A DNA stretch of 33,302 nt from an uncultured Bacteroidaceae bacterium (GTDB lineage: Bacteria > Bacteroidota > Bacteroidia > Bacteroidales > Bacteroidaceae): contig CAJOGQ010000027.1 in NCBI GenBank assembly GCA_905234125.1, positions 1-33,302 on the forward strand. The letters run 5' to 3'. This document shows, piece by piece, positions 24,901-32,590 of the stretch. Both the position numbers and the translations under genes were made by a program. Position 1 is the stretch's first letter. Every line of letters starts with the position of its first letter. The notes beneath the pieces are model-generated. The model saw nothing but the letters and a program-made list of their open reading frames with translations. It searched no databases and was not told the DNA's origin.

Positions 24901-25539
24901 CAAGAACGTGTGGTTGTCCTCTGCGGTGTATTCTGCCACACCCTTATACACCTGTTGAACCCAATAGTTATCCCAAGGTACAGGCGTAGTGTTATAGGCT
25001 TTGATGGGTTGGCTAAATGCAGCAATCACCTTTGTCCGCTCAGTTTCTGTCACGTTGGTTGGACGCACCCAGTCCTGATACCAAAGGTTGCCGTTCACGT
25101 TGTGGGCACGTGTGTCCAGAGCCTCTTCTGATGCCACAGCCGATGAAGCTTGCGCCACGAAGTCAACGCTGCCACCTACCTTGGAGCGCAAGGCAATCTC
25201 ACCATCGCTGACCACGATGTCCTCCTGACCTTTCACGATGTCGAAAACCAACTCCTTCGTTCCACTTACATTCTTGTATGTGTTCAGAAGTGTGTAAGTG
25301 CCGGCCTTCTCCGAATAGATCTTGATTTCTGACGAATTCTCAGTAGTTACAGTCACTTTGCCCTGAGTGGCATAGTTCCAGTCCTGCTCGGGGTCAATCG
25401 CTCCGAATTGACTCTTAAACTCTTTTGCAAATTTGAAATCTGTCTCAGTGAACCCATTGTCATAGTCACTACATCCAACAAGTGTCAGCAAAACCGCTGC
25501 CACGGGAACAAGGAGTAAAAGTAAATTTTTCTGTTTCAT
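21982..25539 (-). CDS. LruC/DUF4842-type surface lipoprotein with three Ig-like (Big_2) domains
   Basis: The 1185-residue lipoprotein has a lipobox at Cys23 (LLTLVGC) followed by SDYDNG, a likely surface-export signal. An N-terminal region with 'DPEQDWNYATQGKVTVTT' (near 52) is shared with the paralogue at 26182-29703. The LruC/DUF4842-type domain spans about 200-520, with the acidic motif GGSDIDYNDVVFQIKR near 365. An Ig-rich C-terminal part at about 790-1110 has three bacterial Ig-like repeats (AGSTTITVRQ, GGEATITITM, GAGTATITVTS). It ends in a basic RRVIRK. No enzyme motif was found; adhesion or surface binding is the likely role. The gene has its own promoter, leader hairpin and terminator. 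Confidence 0.85.
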   Translation of the reverse strand: MKQKNLLLLLVPVAAVLLTLVGCSDYDNGFTETDFKFAKEFKSQFGAIDPEQDWNYATQGKVTVTTENSSEIKIYSEKAGTYTLLNTYKNVSGTKELVFDIVKGQEDIVVSDGEIALRSKVGGSVDFVAQASSAVASEEALDTRAHNVNGNLWYQDWVRPTNVTETERTKVIAAFSQPIKAYNTTPVPWDNYWVQQVYKGVAEYTAEDNHTFLGSEHMDHLLAYNGNTKQYEHINNFNDGNNTTDYTDDVTKEHYYGTTLMVNMGIDMAVMTSHQFGYLNSNDSENHFEYIILEVDGSYYVGFDFYCPLPQDQAANKNEAVSRDYIFNDWIVKISPAIPKTVNVAALEEAETQTWIIGAEDLGGGGSDIDYNDVVFQIKRLSSGRASIKALAAGGTLASYVYYGDKCLGEIHQMFGEGVKASGTYEPINAGNKTANSTEKEFPVPDNFTMGYEYSTSGNMGDFSVKVLKAGEMAYADLDETQSMTNVSAPIMGGAPYMICLPSPFIFLDDPEVGKKTSHIWAWPLEAKHISTVYPTFQDWVTDHSKSPNWYMYPASSGVATHVGVIELIQTIAMSKSESDARSTAAFKLNIPDYSATGIQESILSCTPNVFFIPVNSEIDFSKYVSTPSDGLITYESTATSHLYNKSGKTTDPVMVADNNPKKIEVNIKQEMSTKYEEGKVTVTVFTMRQTSNLRFNTWGNDGVSGTELNESLSAGASKTFQVATSSGGKLTASITHNGSGSTVTTDPVNNTFTVTAGDKKDITETITVHQVADLENGANWPEEEIKINLMITDAEKTNPTITFNTGQVNLAVNETATVTVNSNSQGTFTIQPSFNGNLINASIQKGVITITGKAAGSTTITVRQAAAGNYNEATASFNVIVAEKAGEAELNWSVGNTNVTLSMANGSNTTFVGLSYNWDYTGTPTFTSSNSNVATATATQGGFNVQAHGGGEATITITMPKTAIYKESSKTIHVTVNRIEPTFKIYKTNNWDGTSSYSVDLQLPNGTHQINLADYNTLSSGITYSSNNTSVATVSNSGLITAKGAGTATITVTSPQTSVYYAKTATVTVTVKQAAQAVPYTSDTADDGYMKKRYTIAGNEFSNFTTGIVIKVDFGNLGTNCMYTIDGTTTSLGWKDGSFDINLSAEQVAKIKENGFIFRTQDSVPELRFTIDSASSAKRRVIRK

Positions 25540-25624
25540 ATTTCTTATCTTTTTAGTTTTTATTCATCGTAAAGCATGTAGATTCCTTAAATACACTTCA
25601 TAGCCATCGGTTCATCTCTTTTCG

Positions 25625-25659
25625 TATATAATAAAGTACGCGCACGTACATATTATATA
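25625..25659 (-). promoter_or_regulatory. 5'-terminal leader hairpin of the first LruC-type gene
   Basis: An outer stem TATATAATA/TATTATATA and an inner stem GTACG/CGTAC surround a 4-base loop (CGCA on the plus strand, TGCG in the RNA). It begins about four bases after the predicted transcription start. The paralogous gene has a similar element. Confidence 0.6.
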
Positions 25660-25669
25660 TATGAATGTG

Positions 25670-25701
25670 CAAAGATAAGGTTTTCTGCTATTCCGTGCAA
25701 G
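25670..25701 (-). promoter_or_regulatory. Promoter of the 1185-residue LruC-type gene
   Basis: Minus-strand TATCTTTG (25670-25677) and CTTG (25698-25701) are 20 bases apart. The leader is about 124 bases. Confidence 0.65.
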
Positions 25702-25860
25702 AAAAAGTTCCAAAAAATTGAAAAAAAAGTGGTTTGGGGTGCTCATGCAGCAGAAAATCCCTCTTCCATGCGACCAAAAAAGCTATTTGGAATGTTGAAC
25801 ACGGATGGCACGGATTTGACGGATGCCATGCGGGGTGTTGTTTTGTCTCTCATAGATAAT

Positions 25861-25936
25861 ACAGAAATCACAGAAAGCCATGCTGCGAGTTTTTTCATGT
25901 CCACAAACATCGCGTTAGCCTTTCTGTGATTTCCGT
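25861..25936. repeat. Long imperfect inverted repeat
   Basis: ACAGAAATCACAGAAAG (25861-25877) is matched by CTTTCTGTGATTTCCGT (25920-25936), 16 of 17 bases complementary, with a smaller GCGA/TCGC stem inside. Short ACGGAT direct repeats lie just before it (25801-25825). It looks like an intergenic repeat; the weak frames crossing it on both strands are not convincing genes. Confidence 0.55.
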
Positions 25937-26008
25937 GGTTTCTGTGTGACCTTTGAATTATATTGGAAATCTGTGAGAGAATGAAAATGCCTCTGTGTGC
26001 CTGATTGG

Positions 26009-26069
26009 AAACAACGGCGTTGTTTCGTTGAAACATCGGTGTAGGAAGGGCAAAACAACGGCGTTGTTT
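26009..26069. repeat. Two identical 17-bp palindromes, 44 bp apart
   Basis: AAACAACGGCGTTGTTT occurs at 26009-26025 and 26053-26069. Each is a palindrome about a single central base, so each can form a hairpin or bind a dimer. They sit between the LruC-type gene terminator and the inverted repeat above. Confidence 0.6.
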
Positions 26070-26110
26070 TTGAAAGGGTACGTTGGGGATACACATTATT
26101 ATATATATAT

Positions 26111-26138
26111 AAGGGGCGATCCTTGTGGAACGCCCCTT
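26111..26138 (-). terminator. Terminator of the second LruC-type gene
   Basis: AAGGGGCG and CGCCCCTT form a perfect 8-bp stem around 12 bases, about 44 bases after the stop. On the minus strand it is followed by alternating TATATATA rather than a T-run. Confidence 0.65.
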
Positions 26139-26181
26139 GAGAGGAATAACTTTGAAAGTTATTGAGAGAATTGTTTAGTTG

Positions 26182-29100
26182 TCAATTCACGGATTGCATA
26201 TCAAATGTGGTGATGACATTACCAGGAGTAGTGGTGATATCTATAAGACCTGTTGGCCAGTGTTCAGAATTTTCCCCCAGACTTCCTATTATACCAATGT
26301 ACCATTTGTGTTCATTATTATACGGCCAGAAATAATTCTCGTGGATTTTTCCGTCTTCAAGCTGGAGACGTCCTTCTCCTCCTGTCGGTCTAGTATCGGT
26401 CAAAACAACCGTTCTGTCTTTTTTATTGAATGCAAGATATTTACCTGTTGCGACGTTACAGAGTGTGAAACAACCAGGAACGGCATCACCTGATCCGTTG
26501 ATGAATACGGAAACATACCATTTTTCATTATCATTACCATAGTTCTTCACCGTTTTGAGCTTACCATCTTCAATTGCCATTGCACATGTAAAAGGACCCG
26601 TAGACTTCAAAATAACCTTTTCTGTCACATACACGGTGATGTTAATAGTTTGTTCTGTAAAGTTTTCATTAGCGGGTGCATGGAGCGTGAGAGTATATAC
26701 ACCCCATCCCGCTGCGATGTTGAAACCAATAGAATGAGGCCATCCATTTTTGTTATCGCCAATATTGAAGGTCTGGCCATTAAAGGTTGCAGTCAGTCCA
26801 GAGCGGACGTTTTCATTTCCATTAAGATCCTTGATGTATACCCATAAGTAATCTCCCTTATTTACATTAATGGTGTAACTTCCTGTCTGCAAGCCTGTTT
26901 CACCCTGACCCTCTACTTGCAACCTGTATGCAAGTCCATCAGTCTTTGGAACAGCTGCTGCTGATACCTTCAATATGAAACTGGTTTTACCTGCTTCGTG
27001 AGTTCCGTCTGCGTCTTGAACAACAACGATTGTGCGTTCACCTTCATTACTTAGGTGGTCATTAGCATTAAGAACTTGCTTGTCTGCTTCCGTCTGGTTC
27101 CAAGTATGCATATAATAGTAGTAATGGAGGGTACCACTGCTAAGACCTGTCAAGTTTGCATACAAATCAGCATAGTTGTTGACATCATAATAGCTATTAT
27201 TACCAGAATTCTTCACGACTTCAATGGTTTCTTTATCATGTCCGAGTTGAGAAGGCAACAATGCAGAGGCTCTTGGTCTCTGTATCTTGAGGTCATCTAC
27301 TGTGGGTGCACCATCTTTCTTGTTCTCGTACCATGTGCCATAGGTGTTGTGTTTGCTCACCCACTTGGGGAAGTCGAGATAGCAGCCGTCTATGTTCATG
27401 AATTCCCGTGGCCAAGCCCAGAAGGTCTCAGTGTCATAGCCTACAGGGGTGTTTGCCTCTATGTACGAGTATGGCAAACAAATGATGTAAGGTGCCTCAC
27501 CACGATTGGGGGCTGGAATACGTGAAGCACCAGATGAAAGTGCTGTGATATTCGACCAATTGGCTGATGCGTTGGCAATAGCCTCCGTACCTTTACGCAA
27601 AGTGCGAATCTCGAAGCCACCCATATTTTGATAGCCTTCGTCATTCACACCTTGGGTAAGGCTGTATTTGTTGGTACTGCAATAAGCCATCGACCAGTCT
27701 GAAGGTACCTCAATGGTAACCGTCTGACCTTCCGTGCCACGTGATGTACCAGTTACATTGTGTGCTTCATACTCGCCGCTCACTGCTGGCTCGAAACCGA
27801 AGAGCTGGTGGATTTCACCAAGACATTGTTCTGATCCGCTTTCTGGAACGTGGAAGATATAGGAAGCAAGTGTACCACCTGCAGCCAATGGTGTCACTTT
27901 GGCTGTGGTCTGTCCACTGATGTAATCAACCTTGAATACTAGGTCGTTGTAGTCGCGGTCGAACGTGCCACCCAAGTCTTCACAAGCAAGCAACCATGTA
28001 CTTGTTGTTGGCTCTTCGTTGATAACGGTTGGTGTTAAACCAGAAACAGCGAGCACCACGTCGTTCAAATCCATATCAGAACCTGTGGGGTATGACCAGT
28101 CTTCAAAGCCAAAAAACATCTGACCTTCCACATTGAAAGTAGAGGCATAACATGGATCCAGGGTTGAATCCTCCGACCAATTCTCTTTGCTTGTTATGGG
28201 ACCTGAACCATTATATTTCATGCCTTTTCCGTATCTCGATTCAGGTCTGTTAAGTTCAGCTTCTGAATAGTATGTGATGGTGTCTGTTCCATTATCGGAG
28301 AAAAGATACATTCCAAATTGTGTGCCTTGGGGAATATTGACTTTGATTCCTTGTCCGCAGGTAATGATTCCAAATGATTCCTTATTGTCAGTAGATGCCC
28401 AGTCTTTATGCTTCTCCATCTCCCATATCTGAAGATTCTTAAATGTAAGCCAATTGGCTAAGGGGGCATTCGCTATTTTGAATCCAATCACAAGTTCACC
28501 GTTTGCATCAGCTTCATACTCCAATGAATAAGTACCAGAGACAAAGGGGGTGCCCTCATACTCAGTCACCGTCTTATTGGCAGCTAAATCTTTCTTGTTA
28601 TCGGTATTTCCAACAAAGAACTCTACTCCAGAGGGACCACCATTCTTGTTTCCGTTCCATAGACGAGCATCAATCTGCACTCTGTATCTTACTCCTGGCT
28701 GAAGTCCTGTAAATTTACGAGTGAGAGTACCTGATTTCAACACCTGATTCTGACTGGCAGGGAACCAATACTCAATGAAAGGTTGTGTCATGCCAGCATC
28801 TGAAGAATTCTTATCCGTCGTGTTGATTTTGAAGTTGGATGTGGTAACGCCATTGTCCACATTCCAACCAGTAGGCCATTGTCCATTAGAGCTTAGTTCG
28901 TTTGCATCACTATATATTCTTGTTTTATCCGAATATGTGATGTTTTCATAATACAACTCTGGATCTTCATTTTCATTATGCCCCTTGATAGTATAGATGG
29001 GAACTTTTTGAATCTTTTTCTGTGAATCATAATAATAAACACCTACAGTATTCGTCGAACCAGTGTACCAATAATATGGATAGATGATGAAAGGACCATT

Positions 29101-29703
29101 TGAAACGTATGAGAAGTTGTTGATCACTCTTTGAAGGTTCACCTTACCCTGTGCCACTATTCCTGTTTGTGTATCTACTGCTTGTTTGGCTTCTGCCTCC
29201 GTAGAATAGCGATACATCTGATAGGTCTTGCCATCGCCAAGATCATCAACAGGTCCCCACAACTTGGTTACCTCGATAAAACCTCCTGTCGTTTCATGCG
29301 TGGTACGTGTGCTCATTGAATTGAATACCACCACATCGCCTGGTATGCATTTCTGCGCCGTGCGTCCGTCACTTACGAGAAGATTGCGTGTGCCTTCAAT
29401 GACATCGACACCCAACATTTGTGTGCCATTTACGCCTTTGTAGTCACCTACCAAAGTGTACTCACTACCACGCAACGCATAAATCTTGATGTTTGACTCG
29501 GTTTGTGTGTTGACTGTCACTGTGGCACGTTCTGCCAGGTTCCAGTCCTGTTCAGGATCAATGTCGCCAAAAGTCTCTTTGAAAGACTCTTGGAACTTGA
29601 TGGCATTTTCGTTGTAGCCGTTGTCATAGTCACTACAACCAGCTAAGGTCAGCGCTCCTGCGCAGGCCACAGCTAATACCGAAAGATACTTTTTCACCTT
29701 CAT
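26182..29703 (-). CDS. LruC/DUF4842-type surface lipoprotein, paralogue with two acidic D-x-D-x-N-D motifs
   Basis: The 1173-residue lipoprotein has a lipobox at Cys23 (LTLAGC) followed by SDYDNGYNE. It shares its N-terminus with the paralogue at 21982-25539 (DPEQDWN, then TVTVNTQTESNIKIYALRGS) and a later block (GEAPYIICLPYSYIE ... TFWAWPREFMNIDG). A jelly-roll-like insert lies at about 270-430 (LQPGVRYRVQIDARLWNGNK), then two LruC-type acidic motifs, DMDLNDVVLAV near 546 and DRDYNDLVFKV near 583, where the paralogue has one. The C-terminus differs: no Big_2 repeats, but a trefoil-like end (CNVATGKYLAFNKKDRTVVL). The function is probably surface binding; this is inferred from architecture only. 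Confidence 0.85.
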   Translation of the reverse strand: MKVKKYLSVLAVACAGALTLAGCSDYDNGYNENAIKFQESFKETFGDIDPEQDWNLAERATVTVNTQTESNIKIYALRGSEYTLVGDYKGVNGTQMLGVDVIEGTRNLLVSDGRTAQKCIPGDVVVFNSMSTRTTHETTGGFIEVTKLWGPVDDLGDGKTYQMYRYSTEAEAKQAVDTQTGIVAQGKVNLQRVINNFSYVSNGPFIIYPYYWYTGSTNTVGVYYYDSQKKIQKVPIYTIKGHNENEDPELYYENITYSDKTRIYSDANELSSNGQWPTGWNVDNGVTTSNFKINTTDKNSSDAGMTQPFIEYWFPASQNQVLKSGTLTRKFTGLQPGVRYRVQIDARLWNGNKNGGPSGVEFFVGNTDNKKDLAANKTVTEYEGTPFVSGTYSLEYEADANGELVIGFKIANAPLANWLTFKNLQIWEMEKHKDWASTDNKESFGIITCGQGIKVNIPQGTQFGMYLFSDNGTDTITYYSEAELNRPESRYGKGMKYNGSGPITSKENWSEDSTLDPCYASTFNVEGQMFFGFEDWSYPTGSDMDLNDVVLAVSGLTPTVINEEPTTSTWLLACEDLGGTFDRDYNDLVFKVDYISGQTTAKVTPLAAGGTLASYIFHVPESGSEQCLGEIHQLFGFEPAVSGEYEAHNVTGTSRGTEGQTVTIEVPSDWSMAYCSTNKYSLTQGVNDEGYQNMGGFEIRTLRKGTEAIANASANWSNITALSSGASRIPAPNRGEAPYIICLPYSYIEANTPVGYDTETFWAWPREFMNIDGCYLDFPKWVSKHNTYGTWYENKKDGAPTVDDLKIQRPRASALLPSQLGHDKETIEVVKNSGNNSYYDVNNYADLYANLTGLSSGTLHYYYYMHTWNQTEADKQVLNANDHLSNEGERTIVVVQDADGTHEAGKTSFILKVSAAAVPKTDGLAYRLQVEGQGETGLQTGSYTINVNKGDYLWVYIKDLNGNENVRSGLTATFNGQTFNIGDNKNGWPHSIGFNIAAGWGVYTLTLHAPANENFTEQTINITVYVTEKVILKSTGPFTCAMAIEDGKLKTVKNYGNDNEKWYVSVFINGSGDAVPGCFTLCNVATGKYLAFNKKDRTVVLTDTRPTGGEGRLQLEDGKIHENYFWPYNNEHKWYIGIIGSLGENSEHWPTGLIDITTTPGNVITTFDMQSVN

Positions 29704-29768
29704 AGTTTTTCTAACTTTCTGTTATGTTAATATTTATTGTTGATTATATTCTTACATCAAGTTGTGCG

Positions 29769-29802
29769 AATATACGCGTGCGCACACGTTCATATGTATA
29801 TT
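29769..29802 (-). promoter_or_regulatory. 5'-terminal leader hairpin of the second LruC-type gene
   Basis: An outer AATATAC/GTATATT and an inner CGTG/CACG stem surround CGCA (TGCG in RNA). It begins about four bases after the predicted transcription start, the same layout as upstream of the paralogue. Confidence 0.6.
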
Positions 29803-29812
29803 GAATGTTTGG

Positions 29813-29820
29813 CAAAGGTC
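29813..29820 (-). promoter_or_regulatory. -7 element of the second LruC-type gene
   Basis: Minus-strand GACCTTTG matches TAnnTTTG with one mismatch. No good TTG is found at the normal -33 distance; TTTCG lies 25 bases upstream. An ACATTCA shared with the paralogue's promoter follows downstream. Confidence 0.5.
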
Positions 29821-29935
29821 GGGTTTTTCTTTCACACGGAAGGTGCGAAATGCTAAAAAAGTTGAAAAAGGGTGGGGATTTTGTACGCATTTTTCGCTTT
29901 TATGGCCATTTTAGCATGTGGAGATTGCAATTGGG

Positions 29936-29968
29936 CGCACAGAAAACGCTTGTGTTTTCTTCTGTGCG
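29936..29968. repeat. Hairpin with TTCTGTGCG arms upstream of the GT2 gene
   Basis: CGCACAG/CTGTGCG (7 bp) and AAAAC/GTTTT (5 bp) form a bulged stem. The TTCTGTGCG arm recurs at 30063-30071 just before the GT2 promoter. No gene is supported in 29821-30144. Confidence 0.45.
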
Positions 29969-30076
29969 GCAAACAAAGACATGTTATCTGTATGGGTGAT
30001 TGTATTTGTGTGAGCACCAACGAATGTAACAAAGGCTTTCACTTTTGATATATCGACAGAATTTCTGTGCGAAACG

Positions 30077-30108
30077 CTTGGTGGATTCTGAAGAATCCCC
30101 TATCTTTG
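30077..30108 (+). promoter_or_regulatory. Promoter of the GT2 glycosyltransferase
   Basis: CTTG (30077-30080), a 20-base spacer and TATCTTTG (30101-30108) are a close match to the Bacteroidetes consensus. A 13-bp near-palindrome ACAGAATTTCTGT (30056-30068) lies directly upstream. Confidence 0.72.
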
Positions 30109-30144
30109 CCAATAAATTACTATTTACCAACCCTATCGACACTC

Positions 30145-31143
30145 ATGTTACTGTCCATCATCGTTCCTGTCTATAACGTGGAAAGATACCTCCCACGTTG
30201 CCTCGACTCGCTGCTGCGCCAAGGGTTGCAGCCTGGTGAGTATGAGATTATCTGCGTGAACGATGGATCGCCAGACAATTCGGCTGTCATCTTGGCTGAC
30301 TATGTGCAGGTGTTCCCCAAGATTGTACGTGTGGTGAAGCAGAAACATCAGGGACTGAGCAGCGCACGTAATGCTGGTATGCAATTGGCTCAGGGTGAGT
30401 ATGTTGCGTTTGTGGATAGCGATGACTATGTGGTGGACAAAGCGTACCATTTCTTGCTCGAACATTTCTGTCAGGACAAGCCTGATGTGGTGTGTTTTGG
30501 TCATAAGGGCATCTCCACCGATGGGGTGATGGAGGAGGATATTGAGGCCAAGCCATACGGACAGGTTGTCTTCGAGGGTAACGGCTGTACGGCTTGTGGA
30601 AAGGGGGTGAACATGAACGTGTGGTCCAAGCTATATAGGCGTGACTTCTTGGAGAAGCACAACATCCAGTTTGTGCCTGTGATGTCGGAAGATGTGGTGT
30701 TCAACATCGAGGTGTTTTGGCGCAATCCTGCCAAGGTGCGCATCACGGACTGCGATGTCTATCGCAACGAGTTGAAGAACGAGAATGCCTTGATGCACAC
30801 CAGCGACCGTCCTCAGGTGCTCAGTCAACTGAACGACCTGCTTTATGACTTGGGAGTGCTCAATCAATACATGCAGGCAGAGCAACAGGAGATCCGTCAG
30901 TTTGCCAAGCAACTCATCAACTCCATCCTCCAGAGCTTCTATAGCAAGGCCTATCGCATCTTGCTCTCGCCTAAGGAGTGGAAACGACTAATGCAACGGC
31001 GGAAGAGCTTGATTCTCAATGAGATCAATGCGGACAGTGAACCCACCTTTGTGGGGCGTTTTGTGGCTCGGCTGAAGAACCTTTCAGGCAAGTTCTACAC
31101 TTCGTACCTGTTGGGGCGGATGCTTTATTGGACGATAAATTAA
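30145..31143 (+). CDS. Family 2 glycosyltransferase
   Basis: GT2 enzymes transfer sugars from nucleotide donors to lipid or polysaccharide acceptors. The product is 332 residues from ATG 30145; the frame continues upstream to 30067, but that part contains the promoter. The GT-A core is clear: MLLSIIVPVYNVERYLPRCL, IICVNDGSPDNS (near 43), GLSSARNAGMQLAQGEYVAF and the DxD-type VDSDDYVV near 92. The C-terminal half (VWSKLYRRDFL, PVMSEDVVFNIEVFW) is typical of EpsJ/capsule-type GT2 enzymes. No membrane segment is evident. It stands alone with its own promoter and a downstream hairpin, so no pathway partner is visible. Donor and acceptor are unknown. Confidence 0.93.
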   Translation: MLLSIIVPVYNVERYLPRCLDSLLRQGLQPGEYEIICVNDGSPDNSAVILADYVQVFPKIVRVVKQKHQGLSSARNAGMQLAQGEYVAFVDSDDYVVDKAYHFLLEHFCQDKPDVVCFGHKGISTDGVMEEDIEAKPYGQVVFEGNGCTACGKGVNMNVWSKLYRRDFLEKHNIQFVPVMSEDVVFNIEVFWRNPAKVRITDCDVYRNELKNENALMHTSDRPQVLSQLNDLLYDLGVLNQYMQAEQQEIRQFAKQLINSILQSFYSKAYRILLSPKEWKRLMQRRKSLILNEINADSEPTFVGRFVARLKNLSGKFYTSYLLGRMLYWTIN

Positions 31144-31302
31144 TAACTCAACTTTCGCAAGTTGAGTTAAGGAGCAAGGAGCGAGGGGCAAGGAGCAAGA
31201 GGATACCTTGCTCATACATACCCAGATGGCAAACAAGCGAACGCCCCCTGCTCCTTGCCCCTTGCCCCTCAAAAGTTGAGCTTGCGAAACTTAAATTAAT
31301 AA
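31137..31302. mobile_element. MITE-like element with 10-bp flanking direct repeat
   Basis: AAATTAATAA flanks the element at 31137-31146 and 31293-31302. Inside, imperfect terminal inverted repeats share TTTCGCAAG (left) and CTTGCGAAA (right). Next to each end is a run of degenerate 7-bp repeats, AAGGAGC-type on the left and its complement on the right. The 146-bp core has no credible gene. The left copy of the direct repeat contains the GT2 stop codon. Confidence 0.55.
31145..31168. terminator. Perfect hairpin at the end of the GT2 gene
   Basis: AACTCAACTT-TCGC-AAGTTGAGTT is a perfect 10-bp stem starting two bases after the stop, symmetric and followed by AAGGAG rather than a T-run. It may end GT2 transcription and is also the left end of the MITE-like element. 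Confidence 0.55.
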
Positions 31303-31307
31303 TATAA

Positions 31308-32522
31308 ATGATGAAAAAGAGAACAATTGTATGGTTGATGGCGCTGCTGCCGTTGGTGGTTCAGGCACAGGTTGAGGCCAAGGCTGACACCACCAAGAGC
31401 GACACGACGAAGACTTCGCTGTTGGAACGCTTGCAGGAGAAGAAGGAACAGCTGATTCAGAACATCCACGAGAAGATTGACTCGCTCAAACCCAAGGCTG
31501 AGGAGGCGATGATCAAGGCTGACAGCCTCTTAGACATCCGCAATGCCAAGATTACGACAGACACGTTCTATGTGGCTCGTCCGAGGGAGACCTGGACTTT
31601 CCGCGCCAAAGCAGATGTGTTTGGCGAGATGATGCACATCCGTTCTGTCGATGGGCTTGGCAACAGGGGCGACTACTACCTCAATGCTGACCCCAAGGTG
31701 ACGTTGGGCATCATGGCCAACTATCGAGGCATCAGCGCATCCCTGTCGTTGTCGCCCTCGAAGATTCTGAGCGACATCTCCGACATGATGTCAGCCATCA
31801 ACTATTACAGTAACACGTTTGGTTTCGACCTCACGTTTGAGAAGGTGGATGCCTTCCACGGACGTACGGGCATGCAGTCATCTACCCACAAACTCACCAA
31901 CACCAACATGCGTCAGTTTGCACTGACGGGCTACTATGTGTTCAACGGCAAGAAGTTCTCGCTGCCGGCTGTGTTCAACAGCACTTGGATACAGAGGCGT
32001 AGCGCAGGCAGTTTCTTGGTGCAGGCCAGCTTCAACACGGGCCGTGTGAAGATAGGCGACAATCTCGACCCTGACCACGACTTTGCCTCGAGGCTCAAAC
32101 GTATCGACATGAACTCCCTCTCCATTGGTGCCGGCTATGGCTATAACTTCGTGTATGGAAAACATTGGCTCTTCCATGCGACTGCCCAGCCCAGTGTGAC
32201 GATATGGCAGAACTACAAGTTGCACAAAGACGATGATCAAGGTAATGAAGAGGTGAACAAGATGGACAATGGCCGCATCAACTTTTTCATCGTGGGTCGC
32301 CTGGGCGCCATCTATTCGTGGGATAGGTACTTCATCGGACTGACTTCTGTGGTGCAGCACTCCAAGAGTGGCAAGGACTCTGACTTCTCCCTGCGCGACA
32401 CCCAATGGTTGGCTCGTGCTTTCTTTGGCTGGCGTGTGCAGACCAAGTTGCACAGGAGACCAGAGCCAAAACCGAGGAAACGGCGCAGAACGACGGCAAC
32501 ACGCACGACTGTACGGAAGTAG
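31308..32522 (+). CDS. DUF4421-type outer-membrane beta-barrel protein
   Basis: The 404-residue product starts with a signal peptide (MMKKRTIVWLMALLPLVVQAQ), then a short charged coiled-coil stretch at about 40-80 (LLERLQEKKEQLIQNIHEKI), then alternating amphipathic beta strands to about residue 385. The pattern (YLNADPKVTLGIMANYRGIS, FGFDLTFEKVDAFHGRTGMQ, AGYGYNFVYGKHWLFHATAQ) matches the DUF4421 family of Bacteroidetes outer-membrane proteins, whose function is unknown. The strongly basic end (RRPEPKPRKRRRTTATRTTVRK) is unusual for a barrel and lies after the last strand. ATG 31311 is an equally possible start. It lies just after the MITE-like element, which may carry its upstream control. 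Confidence 0.8.
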   Translation: MMKKRTIVWLMALLPLVVQAQVEAKADTTKSDTTKTSLLERLQEKKEQLIQNIHEKIDSLKPKAEEAMIKADSLLDIRNAKITTDTFYVARPRETWTFRAKADVFGEMMHIRSVDGLGNRGDYYLNADPKVTLGIMANYRGISASLSLSPSKILSDISDMMSAINYYSNTFGFDLTFEKVDAFHGRTGMQSSTHKLTNTNMRQFALTGYYVFNGKKFSLPAVFNSTWIQRRSAGSFLVQASFNTGRVKIGDNLDPDHDFASRLKRIDMNSLSIGAGYGYNFVYGKHWLFHATAQPSVTIWQNYKLHKDDDQGNEEVNKMDNGRINFFIVGRLGAIYSWDRYFIGLTSVVQHSKSGKDSDFSLRDTQWLARAFFGWRVQTKLHRRPEPKPRKRRRTTATRTTVRK

Positions 32523-32556
32523 TTCGCACAATTGTAACATGGGAGAAAATGATTGT

Positions 32557-32588
32557 AACCGCCACAAAAACGTATGTGGCGGTTTCTT
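32557..32588 (+). terminator. Terminator of the DUF4421 gene
   Basis: AACCGCCACA and TGTGGCGGTT form a perfect 10-bp stem around an 8-base loop, followed by TCTTG. It lies immediately before the -7 element of the next gene. Confidence 0.8.
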
Positions 32589-32590
32589 GT

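Noticed and set aside
25743-26096. Frames on both strands between the LruC paralogues (up to 117 codons)
   Set aside because: They run across palindromic intergenic repeats and show no protein-like features.
30067-30144. 26-codon upstream extension of the GT2 gene
   Set aside because: It contains the -33 and -7 promoter elements; GT2 proteins start near the LLSIIVPVYN strand, as with ATG 30145.
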